Source: Corynebacterium incognita
GTDB lineage: Bacteria; Actinomycetota; Actinomycetes; Mycobacteriales; Mycobacteriaceae
Assembly (NCBI RefSeq): GCF_014217255.1
Contig: NZ_CP059404.1
Coordinates: forward strand, 124,001 to 188,000
Direction of reading: 5' to 3'
DNA: 64,000 bases
The stretch's first letter is position 1, and the number at the start of each line of letters is the position of its first letter. Below are positions 9,522-20,948 of the stretch, piece by piece. Both the position numbers and the translations under genes were made by a program. The notes beneath the pieces are model-generated. The model had not been told where the DNA came from, searched no databases, and saw only the letters and a list, made by a program, of their open reading frames with translations.

Positions 9522-10466
9522 CTAGAACCTCATTTCTTTCTGGCGTTCGCCCAAGCCGCGGGCCCAATCCACCGCATCCATCATTTTCTTTCCCGGCGGC
9601 TGAATGGTGCCAAGGCGCACCGGGGTGGTCGCAGTACCCACGAACACCGCGTTTTTAGCAAAGTGCAACTCGCCCGGCGCCAGGTGGGGAACATCGTCGG
9701 CATACTCCACTGCGACTGGCCCCACCTTGAAGCGCTGCTGACCGGCCACGGTCCACGCGCCGGGCCCCGGGGTGTGGGCGCGGATATGCCGATCAATGGC
9801 CGCGGCGGGGTGTGACCACGTGATCTCGGCGTCTGCGGTCGTGATCTTTGCTGCGTGGGTCGGCTCGCCCTGCTGTGGCTGCGGCTGCAGCGCCCCCGCG
9901 GCGAGTCCGTCCATGGTGGTCACCAAGAGATCGCCACCGGAATAGGCCAGGCGGGTGAGCAAATCATCGGCGGTGTCCGTGGCGCGAATCTCCTCAGTGA
10001 CTGTGCCGAGGATGTCCCCGGTGTCTAGCCCCTCGTCGATACGGAAGGTAGTGGCACCGGTGATGTCGTCTCCGTGCGCAATCGCCGCCTGGACCGGCGC
10101 CGCCCCGCGCCACTGTGGCAACAGGGAAAAGTGCAGATTCACCCAACCGTGCTCGGGGAGATCCAGCAGATCCGCCGGAACCAAATTGCCGTAAGCCACC
10201 ACAGGGATCGCCTGCGGCGCCACGTCCTTGAGCCGGGCGCGGGTAGCATCTCCGTCCTCGGTACCGGCCTTCAGCGTGCTCGGAGTGAGCACTTCAATCC
10301 CGTGTTCAGTTGCGAGCGCTTTCACTGGGCTCGGGTGGAGACTCCGGCCGCGGCCCTTGCGGGCGTCTGGCCGTGTCAGAACAGCAACTACTTCGTGCTC
10401 GGAAGCCAATAGCTTCTCCAAGGCCACTACTGCTACTTCAGGGGTACCGGCAAAGACTAAACGCAT
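9522..10466 (-). CDS. fmt: Methionyl-tRNA formyltransferase
   Basis: 314 residues from the ATG at 10466. Reading can be extended 95 codons further upstream, but that stretch overlaps priA in another frame and looks nothing like Fmt, so the internal start [17 protein letters not shown] is correct. The enzyme formylates initiator Met-tRNA. The catalytic segment [17 protein letters not shown] contains the SLLP-x-x-RG-x-APVQ signature, and the C-terminal tRNA-binding OB-like domain follows from about residue 210. It starts 10 bases after the priA stop and runs into rsmB. Confidence 0.96.
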   Translation of the reverse strand: MRLVFAGTPEVAVVALEKLLASEHEVVAVLTRPDARKGRGRSLHPSPVKALATEHGIEVLTPSTLKAGTEDGDATRARLKDVAPQAIPVVAYGNLVPADLLDLPEHGWVNLHFSLLPQWRGAAPVQAAIAHGDDITGATTFRIDEGLDTGDILGTVTEEIRATDTADDLLTRLAYSGGDLLVTTMDGLAAGALQPQPQQGEPTHAAKITTADAEITWSHPAAAIDRHIRAHTPGPGAWTVAGQQRFKVGPVAVEYADDVPHLAPGELHFAKNAVFVGTATTPVRLGTIQPPGKKMMDAVDWARGLGERQKEMRF

Positions 10467-10476
10467 ACGCACAACT

Positions 10477-12498
10477 TTAGCCCACGTGCTTCGGGTCAAC
10501 CTGGATGCGTAGCGGCAGTTCGTCGCGGCTCGCGGTACGCAGCGCGGCCGCGGCGCGCAGTGCGGCTCCCAGTTGGCCGCGCGGCCCCAGCGGGGTGCGC
10601 ACGAGGATGCGCTGCGGGCGTCCAAAGGCTTGGACGTCGTACTCGCCAGGGAGCTTCTCCCCCGCCGGGAGATCGACGGGGCCAAGGATTTCCGCTCCGT
10701 CGGGAAGCTCCACCTGCTCCATAAAGGCGTCGATGGACTTTTCCGGCCCATCCACCGCCGCCATGTTCACCGCAGGAGGGAATCCCACCTCGCGCCGCGC
10801 CGCCAATTCGGCCGCAGCCGCGCCAGGCATGTCCCACCTAATCAGCGATTGCACCACCGGTGCCGCGGCATCCGCCACCACGGTTACCTCACCACCGTCA
10901 TCCGCTGACCGCACCAAGGCCACCACCTTGGCCCACTTCGCGAGAGTGTCCTCCATCGCCCGGAGATCCGCCCGGCTCATGAGCGCCCAGGTATCCAGCA
11001 TGACCGCCGCGCCATATCCCGCGTCGTCTTCTACCCGCGGCTCGGCCCCTGGCGTGGACACCACGATGGCCGCCTTGTTCGCCACGGTCTCGACAACCTT
11101 CGTGCCGCCAGATGTCACTACCGGCGCCGGGGCGAAGGCGCGCCCTAACTCTTCTGCCGTACGTTCGCTGCCTAACACCACTGCGCGCAACCGAGAGCTA
11201 CCGCACTCCCCGCACACGAATTTTGGCTCCGGACGCCCGCACCAGCCGCACGTCGGCAGCGCCGCCTGCCCCTCACCGGCGGGCAGGCCCAGAGGACCAT
11301 TGCACTTGCGGCAGCGCGCAGGGGCACGGCACGTCCCGCAAGCAAGCGTGGGCACATAGCCTTTCCGAGGGACCTGAATCAATACTGGTGAGCCCGCAGT
11401 CAACGCACGCTTAATGGACAGATAGGCCTGCGTCGGAATGCGGGCATAACGCGCGTGGGGGTCTCGTTCCTGTTCGAAGTCAGAATCCGCCGTTGCACGA
11501 ATCAGCGGAGACTGGCGGCGCACTACCTCGCGCGGCGCCTGAAGGCTATGGAGCCAGCCCGACTCCACCAACAACTGAGTTTCTGCGGTCCGTGTATACC
11601 CGCCAATGATGAGCGAGCTTTTCTCTTGCGCGGCGCGCGTCGTGAGCACCTCGCGGGCGTGGACATAGGGAGCGCGGGGATCGACGAGATTATCGTCGTG
11701 GTCAAATAGAACTGCGGCCAGCCGGAGCTTATGTACCGGTGCGAAGGCAGCGCTCCTGGTACCAATGACGATCCGAGCCTGCCCCTTGGCCACCGCAAGG
11801 TAGCGCCGGTATCGCGCCTGTGGCCCCAAACCCGCGGTGAGGACCACGACCTGCTTAGCGCCCACCACCTCGCGCAATGCTTGCTCCAGCATGCTGACTA
11901 GGCGCTGATCGGGAAGAACGATAACCACCCCGCCGCCCTGCATGGCGGTCTTGGCGGCGAGCGCAGCCACGGTGTGCGGCCACGGCTCCCCCGGCGCCAT
12001 GTGCCACGCGGCGCGAGCGACCTGTCCCCCGAGCACCGCGTCGACGAAAGACTCACCGTGCACATAGTTCAGCCACTCAGACAGATCTGGCTCCTCGACG
12101 GTGCCAAGTTCCTCCCACGGCGTCGAAAAATCCGCCTCTTCCGCCTTGGCGTGGCGCGCCGGAATGGCGGTGCGGATGATGTCCGAGCGCACTCCGCCGT
12201 AGCGGGTGGCCAGGGATTCCACTAAAGCGCGAGTCTGCGCTGGAAACACCAGCTCGGGAGAAATAACGCGTTCGGCATAGCGCAGCGTGCCGGCGTAGTC
12301 GGCTTCGCCGCGGCGTTCGAGCACCACGGCGTCGACAAGCCTGCCGTGAAAACGCACGCGCACCCGAACCCCGGGGACGCAATCATCGGCTAAATCTTCA
12401 CTGACTAGGTAGTCAAAACCCCGGTCCAGGTGCGGCAAGCCCAGCAACGGCAGCACACGCGCGACCGGCTGGGATGAGGCTTTCTGGCGGGGTGGCAT
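10477..12498 (-). CDS. priA: PriA-like primosomal protein N', helicase motifs degenerate
   Basis: 673 residues from the ATG at 12498; a longer frame exists but would run into metK. The N-terminal 3'-OH-binding domain ([18 protein letters not shown]) is present, and so is the zinc-binding region with eight cysteines between 387 and 432. The helicase core is decayed. Around residues 166-180, where PriA has a GKT Walker A loop, the sequence reads [13 protein letters not shown]. The DEEH box is replaced by FDHDDN at 265-270. Loss of helicase motifs is known for actinobacterial PriA. The protein may act as a structural replication-restart factor rather than a motor. Confidence 0.93.
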   Translation of the reverse strand: MPPRQKASSQPVARVLPLLGLPHLDRGFDYLVSEDLADDCVPGVRVRVRFHGRLVDAVVLERRGEADYAGTLRYAERVISPELVFPAQTRALVESLATRYGGVRSDIIRTAIPARHAKAEEADFSTPWEELGTVEEPDLSEWLNYVHGESFVDAVLGGQVARAAWHMAPGEPWPHTVAALAAKTAMQGGGVVIVLPDQRLVSMLEQALREVVGAKQVVVLTAGLGPQARYRRYLAVAKGQARIVIGTRSAAFAPVHKLRLAAVLFDHDDNLVDPRAPYVHAREVLTTRAAQEKSSLIIGGYTRTAETQLLVESGWLHSLQAPREVVRRQSPLIRATADSDFEQERDPHARYARIPTQAYLSIKRALTAGSPVLIQVPRKGYVPTLACGTCRAPARCRKCNGPLGLPAGEGQAALPTCGWCGRPEPKFVCGECGSSRLRAVVLGSERTAEELGRAFAPAPVVTSGGTKVVETVANKAAIVVSTPGAEPRVEDDAGYGAAVMLDTWALMSRADLRAMEDTLAKWAKVVALVRSADDGGEVTVVADAAAPVVQSLIRWDMPGAAAAELAARREVGFPPAVNMAAVDGPEKSIDAFMEQVELPDGAEILGPVDLPAGEKLPGEYDVQAFGRPQRILVRTPLGPRGQLGAALRAAAALRTASRDELPLRIQVDPKHVG

Positions 12499-12509
12499 GG
12501 TCGCGTATT

Positions 12510-13766
12510 TTACACGCCTGCGGCAGCTCGCAGCTCCTCCACCCGGTTGGTGGCTTCCCACGGGAGGTCAAGGTCATTACGTCCGAAATGACCGTAGGCC
12601 GCCGTCTGCCGGTAGATGGGCCGCAAGAGGTCGAGGTCCTTGATGATGGCGCCGGGGCGCAGATCGAATACCTCAGACACCGCGGCTTGAATGTCGGAAT
12701 CATTGAGGCCGTGCTGGGCGGTGTCGAAAGTCTCCACGTACAGCCCGACAGGCTTGGCACGACCGATGGCGTACGCCACTTGGACCTCCGCGCGGCGTGC
12801 CAGCCCTGCGGCCACGATGTTCTTAGCCACCCAGCGCATGGCATACGCAGCGGAGCGGTCCACCTTGCTGGGATCCTTACCGGAGAAGGCGCCGCCGCCG
12901 TGGCGTGCCATGCCGCCGTAGGTGTCCACGATAATCTTCCGACCGGTCAAACCAGCATCACCCATAGGACCGCCCAGAATAAACGAGCCGGACGGGTTCA
13001 CCAGCAGCGAGTAGCCATTCTCCACGAAGCGCTCGAGTCCAGCCTCGGCGATAACGAAATCAATAACGTGGGTCTTCATCTGCTCGTAGAGCCAGTCCCG
13101 GGTGACCTCAGGGTCGTGCTGGGTGGACACGACGACGGTGTCCAGGTGCGAAGGCTGGTCATCATCGCCGTAGGCAAAGGTCACCTGAGTCTTGCCGTCT
13201 GGTCGCAGGTGCGGCACGATACCTTCCTTGCGCACCTGCGCCAGGCGGCGGGACAGGCGATGCGCCAGTGCGATGGGCAGCGGCATAAGCTCTGGCGTCT
13301 CGTCGGTGGCGTAACCGAACATGAGGCCCTGGTCTCCGGCGCCAGCTTGGTCGGCTTCGTCCGTCGACTCCTCGTCGCGGACCTCAGTGGCTACATCGAC
13401 GCCGTGGCCGATCTCCGGGGACTGCTCGCCGATGGCCACGTTGACGCCACAGGTACGGCCGTCGAAGCCAACGTCGGAGGACACGAAGCCAATTTCGGTC
13501 AGGGTATCGCGAACCAGCTGTGGAATCTCCACGTAGGCACTGGTGCGCACCTCACCCACCACGTGGACCTGACCGGTAGTCACCAAGGTCTCTACTGCGA
13601 CGCGCGCTGCGGGGTCCGCTTCGAGGAGCGCATCGAGGATGGTGTCTGAAATGGCGTCGCAAATTTTATCCGGGTGGCCCTCGGTTACGGACTCGGATGT
13701 GAACAGGCGGGCGCGGGAAACGTCGGCCGACGTCGAAACGGCGGCGCTAGGAGTTATCTCATTCAT
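12510..13766 (-). CDS. metK: S-adenosylmethionine synthetase
   Basis: 418 residues. It makes SAM from methionine and ATP. Segments diagnostic of the family are [20 protein letters not shown] near residue 21, [18 protein letters not shown] (ATP and methionine site), and [18 protein letters not shown], which carries potassium and phosphate contacts. Length and motifs are complete. It lies between coaBC and priA in the same orientation, a neighbourhood conserved in Corynebacterium and Mycobacterium. Confidence 0.98.
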   Translation of the reverse strand: MNEITPSAAVSTSADVSRARLFTSESVTEGHPDKICDAISDTILDALLEADPAARVAVETLVTTGQVHVVGEVRTSAYVEIPQLVRDTLTEIGFVSSDVGFDGRTCGVNVAIGEQSPEIGHGVDVATEVRDEESTDEADQAGAGDQGLMFGYATDETPELMPLPIALAHRLSRRLAQVRKEGIVPHLRPDGKTQVTFAYGDDDQPSHLDTVVVSTQHDPEVTRDWLYEQMKTHVIDFVIAEAGLERFVENGYSLLVNPSGSFILGGPMGDAGLTGRKIIVDTYGGMARHGGGAFSGKDPSKVDRSAAYAMRWVAKNIVAAGLARRAEVQVAYAIGRAKPVGLYVETFDTAQHGLNDSDIQAAVSEVFDLRPGAIIKDLDLLRPIYRQTAAYGHFGRNDLDLPWEATNRVEELRAAAGV

Positions 13767-13795
13767 CGAGACACAACTGTAGACTAAGTTGTCTA

Positions 13796-15019
13796 TTACT
13801 GCAAATGTGCCACCACCGCATCCACGATCTGCGCGGACACGACATGCTTACTGCCGGAGTGGACCACCTGCGGCTCCTCCCCGCGCCGCAACAGCCACCC
13901 CGCATTGTCTAATTGACCGAATACCTTGCCTTCGCCCACCTCGTTGGCCATGAGCAGGTCACAGCCCTTGCGCTCGAACTTCGCCTGCGCATATTCCAAA
14001 GCAGAAGTATCGGCATCCCCCGTCTCCGCCGCGAACCCGACGATGACGCACCCAGCCGGAACCTCGCCGGCATCCCGGCGTTTGACCAGCGATGCCAAAA
14101 TATCGGGGTTTTCAACCAACTCCACGGACGCCAAGGCAGCGTCGTCGTTGCCCTTCTTCATTTTGAAAGCGGCCTCGTTGGCCGGTCGGAAGTCAGCGAC
14201 CGCCGCGGCCATGATGACCACGTCGGCGTCCTTAGCTTCCTGGTTCATGACGGCCTCCATCTCTCGTGTGGTAACCACGTCCACGACCCGCGCCCCGGCG
14301 GGCAGCGGCAGCGCCACATGGTTGCCAGCCACCAGTACCACATCCGCGCCGCGTTGCGCCGCGATCTCCGCCAGCGCATAACCCTGGCGCCCAGAAGAAC
14401 GGTTGCCCAAGTAGCGCACGGGATCCAACGGCTCCTGGGTGCCGCCTGCGCTAATAACTACCTTCTTGCCGGCGAGGTCCAGGGGGAAGGAATAGCCCGC
14501 CATGCGGGTGCGCACGACGTCGACGATCTGTTCGGTATCTGGCAGACGCCCGGGCCCGGAGTCCTTGCCCGTCAATCGCCCGTGCGCGGGCTCGATGACG
14601 GTGATACCGCGGGAGCGCAGCACCTGCACGTTGGCCTGCACAGCTGGATTGTTCCACATCTCAGTGTGCATGGCGGGCACCACAATGACGGGGCACGTGG
14701 CCACGAGCACGGTGGCGGTGAGCAAGTCATTGGCATGCCCACCCGCGATGCGCGCCACAACATCTGCGGTGGCCGGGGCGATGACCACGGCATCGGCTTC
14801 CTGCCCCACTCGCACATGACGCACCTCATCAACGTCACTGAACACCGAGGTGGACACCCGGTTCCCGGACAGCGCCTCAAAGGTCGCGGCCCCCACGAAG
14901 CGCAGGGCCGACTCGGTAGGCACCACGGTCACCTCGTCTCCTGCTTCTTTGAATGAACGCACGATATGGCACGCCTTATACGCCGCAATACCGCCGGCTA
15001 CGCCCACCACAATGTTCAT
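13796..15019 (-). CDS. coaBC: Bifunctional phosphopantothenoylcysteine decarboxylase / phosphopantothenate-cysteine ligase
   Basis: 407 residues from the ATG at 15019, which has GGAGG 5-6 bases upstream; a longer reading frame to 15082 has no such site. The enzyme makes 4'-phosphopantetheine for coenzyme A. The N-terminal CoaC flavoprotein domain begins [20 protein letters not shown] and holds the catalytic His and [13 protein letters not shown] region. The C-terminal CoaB ligase begins near [18 protein letters not shown] and includes [13 protein letters not shown] and KMKKG. The position after rpoZ and before metK is the usual actinobacterial order. Confidence 0.96.
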   Translation of the reverse strand: MNIVVGVAGGIAAYKACHIVRSFKEAGDEVTVVPTESALRFVGAATFEALSGNRVSTSVFSDVDEVRHVRVGQEADAVVIAPATADVVARIAGGHANDLLTATVLVATCPVIVVPAMHTEMWNNPAVQANVQVLRSRGITVIEPAHGRLTGKDSGPGRLPDTEQIVDVVRTRMAGYSFPLDLAGKKVVISAGGTQEPLDPVRYLGNRSSGRQGYALAEIAAQRGADVVLVAGNHVALPLPAGARVVDVVTTREMEAVMNQEAKDADVVIMAAAVADFRPANEAAFKMKKGNDDAALASVELVENPDILASLVKRRDAGEVPAGCVIVGFAAETGDADTSALEYAQAKFERKGCDLLMANEVGEGKVFGQLDNAGWLLRRGEEPQVVHSGSKHVVSAQIVDAVVAHLQ

Positions 15020-15124
15020 CAGTCCTCCGATTCCTCCGTGCAGCCCAGGATGATTCTTGGCCCGCGGACACCGTCGGCGCACGGGCCATGCGCTTCCTCA
15101 TATCGTACGCGACGCGAAAACGCC

Positions 15125-15163
15125 ACAAGCGTGGCACCGGCGGTGTGCCGATACCACGCTTGT
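15125..15163 (-). terminator. Terminator-like hairpin downstream of rpoZ
   Basis: A 10-bp perfect stem (ACAAGCGTGG with CCACGCTTGT) encloses a nested GGCAC/GTGCC pairing. It lies 20 bases past the rpoZ stop. On the minus strand a short TGGCGTTTTC follows, so the U-tract is weak but present. It separates gmk-rpoZ from coaBC-metK-priA. Confidence 0.6.
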
Positions 15164-15182
15164 ATTGAGCGTAAAGCGGGGT

Positions 15183-15485
15183 TTACTTGCCCTCTTCATG
15201 CTCCAACATGCCCGCATCAATCTCGCGCAGGGCAATAGACAGCGGCTTCTCGCCGGTCTCCGGAGTCACCAGCGGGCCGATGAACTCGAAGACGCCATCG
15301 TCCGGCTGCTGGTAGTAGGAGTTGATTTGACGAGCGCGCTTCGCCGCAAAAATGACGAGTGCGTACTTAGACGACACCTTGTCCAAGAGCTCATCGATAG
15401 GCGGTGAGGTAATGCCCTCTGGGGTATCGAATACTGCCTCTGGCTTAGCTGCCTCAGTAGTTGCGTTGGTGGTCACGTTAGTCAC
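15183..15485 (-). CDS. rpoZ: RNA polymerase omega subunit
   Basis: 100 residues from the GTG at 15485. This start gives MTNVTTN, as in other corynebacterial omega proteins, and has AAAAGG 5-6 bases before it. A GTG two codons upstream would sit directly against that ribosome site and is less likely. Omega stabilises the beta-prime subunit and aids core assembly. The helical signature [20 protein letters not shown] and the following [12 protein letters not shown] are clear. It lies 3' of gmk, the common bacterial arrangement. Confidence 0.95.
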   Translation of the reverse strand: MTNVTTNATTEAAKPEAVFDTPEGITSPPIDELLDKVSSKYALVIFAAKRARQINSYYQQPDDGVFEFIGPLVTPETGEKPLSIALREIDAGMLEHEEGK

Positions 15486-15596
15486 ATGCACCTTTTCGTA
15501 GATAGATGACGGGTTAAAACTTGTGTGTCGATGCCGCTCACGCGATCATCTTCATGCCCCTGCTCAGCGCAGATATGCTACGCGAACGCAGGTGAG

Positions 15597-16169
15597 TTAC
15601 TCGCCTTGCAGGATAGCACTAATTCGTGCCACGGCCGCATCCAGGTCATCGTTGACTACAACGTAGTCAAACTCATCCTTGGCGGCAATCTCCTGCCGAG
15701 CGGTGTCCAAACGACGCGCGATGACATCTTCAGGCTCGGTGCCACGACCCACGAGGCGTTCGACGAGCACCTCCCAGGAAGGGGGCGCGAGAAACACCGT
15801 CGCCGCTTCCGGCATTGCCTGCTTGACGTTGCGGGCGCCGACCAAGTCCACCTCAACGAGGACGGGGTGACCGGAGCCCAGCGCATCTTGTACGGGACGG
15901 GCTGGAGTGCCTGAACGCTGCAAACCGCCGTGGATTTCTGCCCATTCAAGCATCTCGCCGGCGTCAATACGCTCCTGGAACGTCTCTGGGGACACAAAGA
16001 AATAGTCAACCCCGTCCTGTTCACCAGGACGCGGCTGACGGGTTGTCATGGACACCGAAAAATAGAGGTCCTTGACATCTTCGCGCAAACGGGACACCAC
16101 CGTGGATTTGCCCACGGCCGAGGGGCCAGCCAAAACGACCAGGCGGCCCGCAGGTTGTCCATTTGCCAT
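15597..16169 (-). CDS. gmk: Guanylate kinase
   Basis: 190 residues. It phosphorylates GMP to GDP. The P-loop is [14 protein letters not shown] (residues 14-27). The GMP-binding segment [21 protein letters not shown] and the lid region around [20 protein letters not shown] are all present. It follows mihF by 14 bases and precedes rpoZ, so the three small genes probably share transcripts. Confidence 0.97.
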   Translation of the reverse strand: MANGQPAGRLVVLAGPSAVGKSTVVSRLREDVKDLYFSVSMTTRQPRPGEQDGVDYFFVSPETFQERIDAGEMLEWAEIHGGLQRSGTPARPVQDALGSGHPVLVEVDLVGARNVKQAMPEAATVFLAPPSWEVLVERLVGRGTEPEDVIARRLDTARQEIAAKDEFDYVVVNDDLDAAVARISAILQGE

Positions 16170-16183
16170 TGCGAGATCCGGAT

Positions 16184-16504
16184 TTACTCGGCGAAACCGA
16201 AGCGCTCGAGCAGGGCGCGACGCTGGCGCTCACCCAGGCCACGGAGGCGACGGGTCTGAGCAATCTCGAGATCGTCCATGATCTCCTTAGCCTTAACCTT
16301 GCCCACCTTTGGCAGGGCTTCCAGGAGTGCGGAGACCTTGGTCTTGCCGATGATCTCATCGGTCTCGGCCTTCTCCAGAACTTCCTTCAGGTTGGTAGCG
16401 CCGCGCTTCAGGTCAGCCTTGAGTTCTGCGCGTGCCTTACGAGCCTCTGCTGCCTTGGCAAGGGCTTCCTTGCGCTGCTCGTCCGTCAACTTTGGAAGTG
16501 CCAC
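16184..16504 (-). CDS. mihF: Actinobacterial integration host factor mIHF
   Basis: 106 residues from a GTG start with GGAGG upstream. mIHF is an essential nucleoid protein of actinobacteria, unrelated to proteobacterial IHF. It bends DNA through a helix-two-turn-helix fold. The N-terminal half is a charged helix rich in Ala, Lys and Glu. The C-terminal half holds the H2TH motif [19 protein letters not shown] followed by the basic [20 protein letters not shown], which contacts DNA. Position between pyrF and gmk is the conserved actinobacterial locus. A 14-bp tandem repeat lies in its upstream region (separate entry). Confidence 0.95.
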   Translation of the reverse strand: MALPKLTDEQRKEALAKAAEARKARAELKADLKRGATNLKEVLEKAETDEIIGKTKVSALLEALPKVGKVKAKEIMDDLEIAQTRRLRGLGERQRRALLERFGFAE

Positions 16505-16546
16505 GGGGTTTCCTCCGATTCGTTAGATGCTTTTAGTTTCAGGTTC

Positions 16547-16588
16547 CAATACTTGGATACCAGTATTTGGATACTAGTGCTCGGTGTC
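16547..16588. repeat. 14-bp tandem repeat upstream of mihF, possible operator
   Basis: Two adjacent 14-bp units, 16547-16560 (CAATACTTGGATAC) and 16561-16574 (CAGTATTTGGATAC), differ at two positions. A third, degenerate unit at 16575-16588 matches at about half its positions. The second unit shifted by one base forms an exact inverted repeat, AGTAT-TTGG-ATACT. The array lies 43-84 bases before the mihF start codon, where a promoter or operator would be expected. Candidate -10 hexamers such as TAGTAT fall inside it on the minus strand. Confidence 0.7.
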
Positions 16589-16644
16589 CTCGGGAAAGGC
16601 ACCGACTTCCCGCAATACTAGCACTGCCTGCGGAAGAGGATCGC

Positions 16645-16677
16645 AAACCGGGTGGCGTTTCGCCACGTCACCGGGTT
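16645..16677 (-). terminator. Second hairpin of a double terminator after pyrF
   Basis: An inverted repeat pairs AAACCGG-GTGGCG with CGCCAC and CCGGGTTT around a TTT loop, with a 4-base bulge. It lies about 70 bases beyond the pyrF stop, immediately after the first hairpin at 16688-16728, and the two together would end the pyr operon before mihF. Confidence 0.5.
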
Positions 16678-16687
16678 TTAAAACGGC

Positions 16688-16728
16688 AAAACGCCAGCTC
16701 AGGGATAGTTCCCCAAAGCCGGCGTTTT
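16688..16728 (-). terminator. Rho-independent terminator of the pyr operon
   Basis: A 12-base arm (AAAACGCCAGCT) pairs with AGCCGGCGTTTT with one mismatch. On the minus strand the hairpin is followed by GCCGTTTT, giving two T clusters. It starts 18 bases after the pyrF stop codon and separates the pyrimidine operon from mihF-gmk-rpoZ. Confidence 0.7.
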
Positions 16729-16745
16729 CGCAGTTCAGTTCCTGT

Positions 16746-17591
16746 TTACGAGGCTAAAAGCTGCCGCATGGCCGCTTGAATTTCTCCGACTTTCGGTCCG
16801 GCCTGCAACACCGCGCGGGAGACGTTCGGAAAAGCGTAGCGCTCCTGCGTACCGCCTATCGACGCCGCATCCGCCATCGTCGCCCCTTGGGCGCCGACGC
16901 CCGGCAGCAGTACGGGGCCGTTGAGGTCCTCCAGGCACGGCGGGTCATGCAACGTGGCGCCGACGACGACGCCGACACTGCCGTACCCGCTACCGCCGCC
17001 GTGTGCGGCAGGCGCGTTGCGCTCCGCGCATGCATCAACAATGCCTTGGGCAATAGTCTTGCCTGCCGACGTCGTGGTGTTCTGTAGGGCGGCTGCCTCC
17101 GGGTTGGAGGTGGCTGCTAACACAAAGACACCGCCACCGACTTCTTCCGCTACGTCCAACACCGGGGACAGCGAGCCGAAGCCCAGATATGGCGCCACTG
17201 TCACTGCATCAGCGCGCAGTGGAGAATCCTCTGCCAGCCACGCCGTGGCGTAGCCCGCCATCGTCGAACCGATGTCGCCGCGCTTGGCGTCCGCCACCGT
17301 GAGGCATTCCGCCTGACGCAACGCCGCCAAGGCTTCCTCCAGTACTACGAACCCAGCCGATCCGTAGGCCTCAAAGAAGGCCACCTGTGGCTTGACCAAC
17401 GCAGCGGTGTCGGCGAAAGCCTCCACGCACGTTTCTGTGAAACGGCGTAACCCGTCGACGTTAGCGTCGAGGCCCCACGCTTCGAGCAGGTGCGGGTGCG
17501 GATCGATACCCACACACAACCGACCGCGCTGCTCCCCTGCCTTCACCAGGCGCGCGCCAAAGCTGGCCTGTTCGGCGATCTTAGGCGTCAT
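16746..17591 (-). CDS. pyrF: Orotidine 5'-phosphate decarboxylase (type 2)
   Basis: 281 residues, the longer actinobacterial/myxococcal type. It converts OMP to UMP, the final step of de novo pyrimidine synthesis. The catalytic [11 protein letters not shown] motif is at about residues 99-109, preceded by [12 protein letters not shown] (Asp of the phosphate region). The start codon overlaps the carB stop by 11 bases, which implies translational coupling. It is the last gene of the pyr operon, with a double hairpin terminator after it. Confidence 0.96.
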   Translation of the reverse strand: MTPKIAEQASFGARLVKAGEQRGRLCVGIDPHPHLLEAWGLDANVDGLRRFTETCVEAFADTAALVKPQVAFFEAYGSAGFVVLEEALAALRQAECLTVADAKRGDIGSTMAGYATAWLAEDSPLRADAVTVAPYLGFGSLSPVLDVAEEVGGGVFVLAATSNPEAAALQNTTTSAGKTIAQGIVDACAERNAPAAHGGGSGYGSVGVVVGATLHDPPCLEDLNGPVLLPGVGAQGATMADAASIGGTQERYAFPNVSRAVLQAGPKVGEIQAAMRQLLAS

Positions 17592-20500
17592 GAGTCAGCT
17601 CCTGCAGCGCGGTCACCGACATTTCGCCACGGTTTTGCGCGGTCAGGGCCTGCACGCACGCGGTCACCGCCTGCACAGTAGTCACCAATGGCACGTCCAT
17701 CTCGATGGCTGCGGCACGAATCTCGTAGCCATCATGACGCGCACCGGAGGAACCAGCCGGGGTGTTCAGGATGAGATCGACCTCACGGTCCAGGATGCGT
17801 TGCACAATGGACGTGCCCTCCGCACCCTCGCGGACTTCGGAGGCCTTCGGCACGATCTCGCACTCGATACCGTTACGGCGCAGGATGGAACCGGTACCCG
17901 CGGTAGCCAGAATGGTGTATCCCATGTTTGCCAGCGACTGGATGGGCAGAATGAGTGAGCGCTTATCGCGGTTAGCCACGGAAACGAACACTCGACCTTC
18001 CTGAGGCAGTTTGGCAAACGCCGCGGTGGAGGCCTTGAGGTAGGCCGCACCGAAGTCGCCGGCCAGGCCCATAACCTCGCCGGTGGACTTCATCTCCGGA
18101 GACAGCAGGGTGTCCAGCATCGAGCCGTCGAAACGTCGGAAGCGGTTGAACGGCAGGACTGCTTCCTTCACCGCAATCGGGTGGGAATCGGGCAACGCGC
18201 CGCCGTCGTAAGAATCCGGAAGCATGCCCTCGGCCTTCAGCTCGGCGATGGTGGCGCCCATCATGACACGCGATGCTGCCTTGGCCAACGGCACGCCGGT
18301 GGCCTTGGATACGAACGGCACGGTGCGGGAGGCGCGCGGGTTAGCCTCGATAACGTAAAGGATGTCGTCCTTGAGCGCGAACTGGATGTTCATGAGGCCG
18401 CGTACCCCGATGCCGTGTGCGAGCGCCTCGGTGGAGCGGCGCACCTTCTCGATGTCCTCCGGTCCCAGGGTCATCGGCGGCAGCGCACAGGAGGAGTCAC
18501 CAGAGTGGATACCGGCCTCCTGGATGTGCTCCATCACGCCGCCGAGGTAGACCTCGGTGCCGTCGCACAGCGCGTCGACGTCGATCTCGATGGCAGAGTC
18601 CAGGAAGCGGTCCACCAATACGGGGTGGTCAGAGGTGATCTCGGTGGCACGAGTGATGTAGTCCTCCAGGGACGCCTCGTCGTAGACGATTTCCATGCCG
18701 CGGCCACCCAGCACGTAGGACGGACGCACCAGCACGGGGTAGCCGATTTGGGAAGCAACCTTTTTAGCCTCGTCGAAGTCGGTGGCGGTACCAAAGTCCG
18801 GCGCTGCCAGCTCTGCCTTCGTGAGGACCTTGCCGAATTCGCCGCGGTCCTCAGCCAAGTCGATGGCTTCCGGGGTGGTGCCGACGACCGGGACGCCAGC
18901 GTCGGCCAGGCGCTGCGCCAGCCCCAGGGGAGTCTGGCCGCCCAGCTGCACAATAACGCCGGCGACGTTGCCGGACTGTGCTTCCGCGTGGTAAACCTCC
19001 ATGACGTCCTCGAAAGTCAGCGGCTCGAAGTACAGGCGGTCCGCGGTGTCGTAATCGGTAGAAACGGTCTCTGGGTTGCAGTTGACCATCACCGTCTCAT
19101 AGCCGATGCGGGAGAGCTCCAGTGCGGCGTGCACGCACGAATAGTCGAACTCGATGCCCTGTCCGATGCGGTTCGGGCCTGAGCCCAAAATGATGACCTT
19201 GTCCTTGTCGCGCTGCTCGGTCACCTCGGACTCCGCGTTCGGGTCCAGTTCGTATGCCGAGTAGTGGTACGGCGTCTGCGCCTCGAATTCGCCGGCACAG
19301 GTATCCACGGTCTTGAATACCGGGCGGATGCCCAGGGACCAGCGCAGGGCGCGCACGCCATCCTCGGAGGCGAACTCCGGACGCAGGGCGGCAATCTGGG
19401 CGTCGGACAGCCCAATGTACTTGGCTTCGCGCAGTAGCGCCTCGTCCAGGATTCGGGCGTCGGCAAGCTTGGAGCGGAACTGCACCAGTGCCTCCAGCTC
19501 AGCCAAGAACCACGGGTCGATGCCGGAGGCCTCGTGAACCTGCTCAACAGTGGCGCCTAAACGCAGCGCCAATTCGGCGTCGTACAGGCGCCCCTCAGTC
19601 GGGCGGCGCAGGTCTTCCAGAACGGCCACCACGTCCGTGGCACGCTCGCCGGCGAAGACGGCGTCGTCGGTGGTCCAGAACCCGCCAGGCTTGTTCTCCA
19701 GAGAGCGCATGACCTTGTTGAGACCAGAGATGTAGTTACGGCCGATACCCATGGCCTCGCCGACGGACTTCATCGTGGTGGTCAGGGTGTCGTCGGCGCC
19801 CGGGAACTTCTCGAAGGCAAAGCGTGGGGCCTTGACAATGACGTAGTCCAGGGTCGGCTCGAAGGCCGCTGGCGTCACACCGGTGATGTCGTTGGTGATC
19901 TCATCCAGGGTGTAGCCGATGGCGAGCTTGGCGGCGATCTTGGCGATCGGGAAGCCGGTGGCCTTGGAAGCCAGAGCAGACGAACGCGATACGCGCGGGT
20001 TCATCTCGATGGTGATGATACGGCCGTCGTTCGGGTTGATGGCGAACTGGATGTTGCAGCCGCCGGTGTCCACACCGACCTCACGGATGATGGCGATGCC
20101 CTGGTCGCGCATGGTCTGGAACTCGCGGTCGGTAAGGGTGAGAGCAGGGGCCACGGTGACGGAGTCGCCGGTATGCACGCCCAGCGCATCCACGTTCTCG
20201 ATGGAGGCGATGACCACGACGTTGTCGTCGCCGTCGCGCATCAGCTCGAGCTCAAATTCCTTCCAGCCCAGGATGGATTCCTCGATGAGCACGTTAGCCT
20301 CAGGGGATGCGGCCAGGCCGCCGCCGGCAATGCGCTCGAGGTCCTCGTTGTTGAAGGCCAGGCCAGAGCCCAGACCACCCATGGTGAACGATGGGCGGAC
20401 GACGACCGGCAGGCCGAGCTCCGCGACGGTCTCGTGGACCTCGTCCATGTTGTGGCACACGCGGGAGCGGGCGGACTCGCCCCCGATCTTGGCCACGATG

Positions 20501-20916
20501 TCTTTGAATTTCTGGCGGTCCTCGCCGCGCTCGATGGCATCGATGTCGGCGCCGATCAGCTCGATGCCGTACTTGTCCAGGATTCCCTGGCGATCCAGCT
20601 GCACCGCGGCGTTCAGCGCGGTCTGGCCGCCAAGGGTCGCCAGCACAGCGTCGATGGGGTGGCCTTCCTCGGCTTCCTTAATGAAGATTTTCTCGATGTA
20701 GTCAGGCTGGATGGGCTCGACGTAGGTGTGGTCCGCGAACTCCGGGTCGGTCATGATGGTCGCGGGGTTGGAGTTGACCAGCGTCACGCGCAGGCCCTCC
20801 TCCTTGAGCACGCGGCACGCCTGGGTACCGGAGTAGTCGAATTCGCAGGCTTGGCCGATGACGATGGGGCCGGAGCCAATCACCAGGACGTGGTTGAGGT
20901 CGTTGCGCTTTGGCAT
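17581..20916 (-). CDS. carB: Carbamoyl-phosphate synthase large subunit
   Basis: 1111 residues. It makes carbamoyl phosphate from bicarbonate, ammonia and ATP for pyrimidines and arginine. Two homologous ATP-grasp halves are visible. The first begins [20 protein letters not shown] and has [17 protein letters not shown]. The second begins near [21 protein letters not shown] and has [18 protein letters not shown]. The C-terminal MGS-like regulatory domain (residues from about 955) contains [13 protein letters not shown] and the NTPAG region. It lies 32 bases after carA and overlaps pyrF. Confidence 0.98.
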   Translation of the reverse strand: MPKRNDLNHVLVIGSGPIVIGQACEFDYSGTQACRVLKEEGLRVTLVNSNPATIMTDPEFADHTYVEPIQPDYIEKIFIKEAEEGHPIDAVLATLGGQTALNAAVQLDRQGILDKYGIELIGADIDAIERGEDRQKFKDIVAKIGGESARSRVCHNMDEVHETVAELGLPVVVRPSFTMGGLGSGLAFNNEDLERIAGGGLAASPEANVLIEESILGWKEFELELMRDGDDNVVVIASIENVDALGVHTGDSVTVAPALTLTDREFQTMRDQGIAIIREVGVDTGGCNIQFAINPNDGRIITIEMNPRVSRSSALASKATGFPIAKIAAKLAIGYTLDEITNDITGVTPAAFEPTLDYVIVKAPRFAFEKFPGADDTLTTTMKSVGEAMGIGRNYISGLNKVMRSLENKPGGFWTTDDAVFAGERATDVVAVLEDLRRPTEGRLYDAELALRLGATVEQVHEASGIDPWFLAELEALVQFRSKLADARILDEALLREAKYIGLSDAQIAALRPEFASEDGVRALRWSLGIRPVFKTVDTCAGEFEAQTPYHYSAYELDPNAESEVTEQRDKDKVIILGSGPNRIGQGIEFDYSCVHAALELSRIGYETVMVNCNPETVSTDYDTADRLYFEPLTFEDVMEVYHAEAQSGNVAGVIVQLGGQTPLGLAQRLADAGVPVVGTTPEAIDLAEDRGEFGKVLTKAELAAPDFGTATDFDEAKKVASQIGYPVLVRPSYVLGGRGMEIVYDEASLEDYITRATEITSDHPVLVDRFLDSAIEIDVDALCDGTEVYLGGVMEHIQEAGIHSGDSSCALPPMTLGPEDIEKVRRSTEALAHGIGVRGLMNIQFALKDDILYVIEANPRASRTVPFVSKATGVPLAKAASRVMMGATIAELKAEGMLPDSYDGGALPDSHPIAVKEAVLPFNRFRRFDGSMLDTLLSPEMKSTGEVMGLAGDFGAAYLKASTAAFAKLPQEGRVFVSVANRDKRSLILPIQSLANMGYTILATAGTGSILRRNGIECEIVPKASEVREGAEGTSIVQRILDREVDLILNTPAGSSGARHDGYEIRAAAIEMDVPLVTTVQAVTACVQALTAQNRGEMSVTALQELTHDA

Positions 20917-20948
20917 GGTGTTTTCCTTTGTTTCCTTTCCTGGTGGGC

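Noticed and set aside
10467..10751. A 95-codon N-terminal extension of fmt
   Set aside because: It lies inside priA in another frame and shows an Arg/Ser/Pro-rich composition; the known Fmt start motif begins at 10466.
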